Shown here piece after piece: positions 5,928 through 7,351 of a stretch of DNA of 7,351 nucleotides. Origin of the DNA: Rhodothermales bacterium (GTDB lineage: Bacteria; Bacteroidota; Rhodothermia; Rhodothermales; JAHQVL01); NCBI GenBank assembly GCA_041391505.1, contig JAWKNW010000057.1:1-7351 (forward strand). The letters are read 5' to 3'. The position numbers were made by a program, and so were the translations under genes. The stretch's first letter is position 1. Each line of letters starts with the position of its first letter. The notes beneath the pieces were generated by a model. That model was not told the DNA's origin. It searched no databases and worked only from the letters and a program-made list of their open reading frames with translations.

Positions 5928-7351
5928 TCAATTCCCGGCGGACCAGCGGTTGTTGGCGCGGTTGCTGTCCGGCATCCGGTGGCGAGGGTCGATCTCGACG
6001 GCGCGGACGGATCGGGTGCCGGGGATCCGGTAGGTAAAGCGCGGGCCCTGGTTCCACATTTCCACGGGGAGCTTGAAGGTCTCGGTGGCGCCGTCGGCAA
6101 AGTCGACCTTGAGTTCGAGCGGCATCACCATGTCGGCCTGGTTGACGAGCACGACGTTGGTCCCGCCGTCCGGGCGGGCCTCGAGCCCGAGAACCGATTG
6201 GTCGAGCCGCGCGGCGGTCATGACCCATCCGCGCCAGAACCAGTCGAGGTCCATCCCGGAGACGTCGCGCATGATGCGGAAGAAGTCCGCCGGCGTGGGA
6301 TGTTTATAGGCCCAGGCGGCGATGTAGGCGCGGAACGCCCGGTCGAACCGTTCGGGGCCCAGGACCTCATGCCGGAGGAGCTGCAGCATGAGCGCGGGCT
6401 TCTGGTAGGCGGTCCAGAAGAGGTTGTACTGCTCGGCCGGCCGGGTGATCAGCGGTTGCTCCTTGCCCGGGACGGCGTTTTCGGGGTAGATGGCCAGCGG
6501 ATTCCATTCGATCGATTCGCCGTAGGGCGTCCCCTTGTAGTAATCGGCGGCTACGTAGAGGTCCATGAAGGTGTTGAAGCCCTCGTCCATCCAGGGATAA
6601 AACCGCTCGTTGGAGCCGACGACCATCGGAAACCATTCGTGCCCGAACTCATGCGCGAGCACCCACTGGAGGTCTTCCACGCGGGGATTGTCCGGCACGA
6701 AGGTGAGCATCGGATATTCCATGCCTTCGATGGGGCCCTCGACGGTGGTGGCGTGCGAGTAGGGGTAGCGGTACCACATCTCGCTGAAGGTCTTGATCGA
6801 ATGGACGGCCATCCGGATGCCTTCTTCCCATTTGGGGGCGGAGGTGCGGTACAGCGCTTCGATGAGGATGCCGTCGTAGCCGGCGGCGTCCCAGCGGAAG
6901 TTCGGGCTGGCGGCGAAGGCGAAGTCGCGCACGTTGGAGGCCGTAAAGTGCCAGTTCAGCCGGCCCGACGCGGTGGGGCGCGTGCGTCCGGTATCGCCGG
7001 CCTCTTCCCGGGTGATGATGGCCACCGGCGTTTCGGACTGGATGGCGCGCGCGAGGCGGTCGCGCTGCGTCTGCGTGAGCACCTGTTCGGCGTTTTGCAG
7101 TTCGCCCGTGGCCACGGCCACATAGGCGGCCGGCAGGTCGAGCGTGACGTCGAAGTCGCCGTATTCGAGATAAAACTCGCCGGCGCCGATGTACGGCTCG
7201 TTATTCCATCCGCGCACATCGTCGTATACCGCGAGGCGGGGGTACCACTGGGCGATTTCGTAGAGCGGGCCGTCGCGACCCATGCGCGCCCCCCCATAAG
7301 GCGGGATGATGAAGTACCAGTCGATCTCGATGTCGAGCCGGTCTCCCGGCT
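5928..7351 (-). CDS. M1-family zinc metallopeptidase (gluzincin), 5' end outside the window
   Basis: This is the C-terminal 473 residues of an M1 (aminopeptidase N-like) metallopeptidase; the frame stays open to the right edge. The visible start reads LDIEIDWYFIIPPYGGARMG, a beta-rich N-terminal domain segment. The ATG at 7283 is internal, not a start. Numbered from that Met, the zinc site is HEFGH (211-215) followed by Glu234 in WMDEGF, exactly the HEXXH-18-E spacing. Tyr293 in AYQKP fits the transition-state tyrosine. The substrate motif is GMEYP (187-191) in place of the classical GAMEN. A helical segment (about 295-360) and a beta domain (about 360-435) complete the chain. It probably acts on exported or envelope peptides, but the part that would show a signal peptide is missing. 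It converges on the xylanase gene and has no evident link to xylan use. Confidence 0.94.
   Translation of the reverse strand, partial: PGDRLDIEIDWYFIIPPYGGARMGRDGPLYEIAQWYPRLAVYDDVRGWNNEPYIGAGEFYLEYGDFDVTLDLPAAYVAVATGELQNAEQVLTQTQRDRLARAIQSETPVAIITREEAGDTGRTRPTASGRLNWHFTASNVRDFAFAASPNFRWDAAGYDGILIEALYRTSAPKWEEGIRMAVHSIKTFSEMWYRYPYSHATTVEGPIEGMEYPMLTFVPDNPRVEDLQWVLAHEFGHEWFPMVVGSNERFYPWMDEGFNTFMDLYVAADYYKGTPYGESIEWNPLAIYPENAVPGKEQPLITRPAEQYNLFWTAYQKPALMLQLLRHEVLGPERFDRAFRAYIAAWAYKHPTPADFFRIMRDVSGMDLDWFWRGWVMTAARLDQSVLGLEARPDGGTNVVLVNQADMVMPLELKVDFADGATETFKLPVEMWNQGPRFTYRIPGTRSVRAVEIDPRHRMPDSNRANNRWSAGN

Noticed and set aside
1..7351. CRISPR arrays, tRNA or rRNA genes, insertion sequences, toxin-antitoxin or phage-defence genes
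   Set aside because: I saw no regularly spaced repeats, no cloverleaf or rRNA-like sequence, and no transposase or defence motifs on either strand.

Overview
The window looks like GC-rich bacterial chromosome. My best guess is the Rhodothermales/Bacteroidota side of the tree. The grounds are the style of the GH10 xylanase and of the M1 peptidase, the near absence of Shine-Dalgarno sequences before three of the four visible starts, and one promoter candidate resembling the Bacteroidota -33/-7 consensus. This is inference: there is no rRNA or marker gene to settle it. Five protein genes are present, four complete and one cut by the right edge.

Layout: bases 1-140 are non-coding and hold a degenerate REP-like palindrome. 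A leftward (minus-strand) cluster follows, in transcription order: a GntR/FCD regulator (4482-3724), an enolase-superfamily sugar-acid dehydratase of the glucarate dehydratase group (3684-2440), and an exported GH67 alpha-glucuronidase (2288-141). A well-formed REP-like element with a GTAG foot sits between the dehydratase and the glucuronidase. Divergent from the regulator across 72 bp is an exported GH10 endo-xylanase (4555-5706, plus strand). After a 221-bp convergent gap comes an M1-family zinc peptidase on the minus strand (7351-5928, 5' end missing), which looks unrelated to the xylan genes.

How the genes fit together: GH10 enzymes cut glucuronoxylan so that (4-O-methyl)glucuronic acid is left on the terminal, non-reducing xylose of short fragments. 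That is the substrate form GH67 enzymes need. Both enzymes carry signal peptides, so both should act outside the cytoplasm. The dehydratase has no signal peptide and should act on a sugar acid in the cytoplasm. The FCD regulator is of a type that often senses small carboxylic acids. A perfect 11-bp palindrome (TGATATTATCA) in the divergent gap covers the -10 of a good xylanase promoter candidate and lies just after a candidate start site for the regulator operon, so one protein could switch both arms. I infer a compact glucuronoxylan-use regulon in which uronate handling may go by oxidation and dehydration. The oxidising enzyme and any transporter are not in the window.

Nothing here is a clearly undescribed system. 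The points most worth a second look are the operator/promoter geometry, the true substrate of the dehydratase, and the REP-like elements around the glucuronidase gene.
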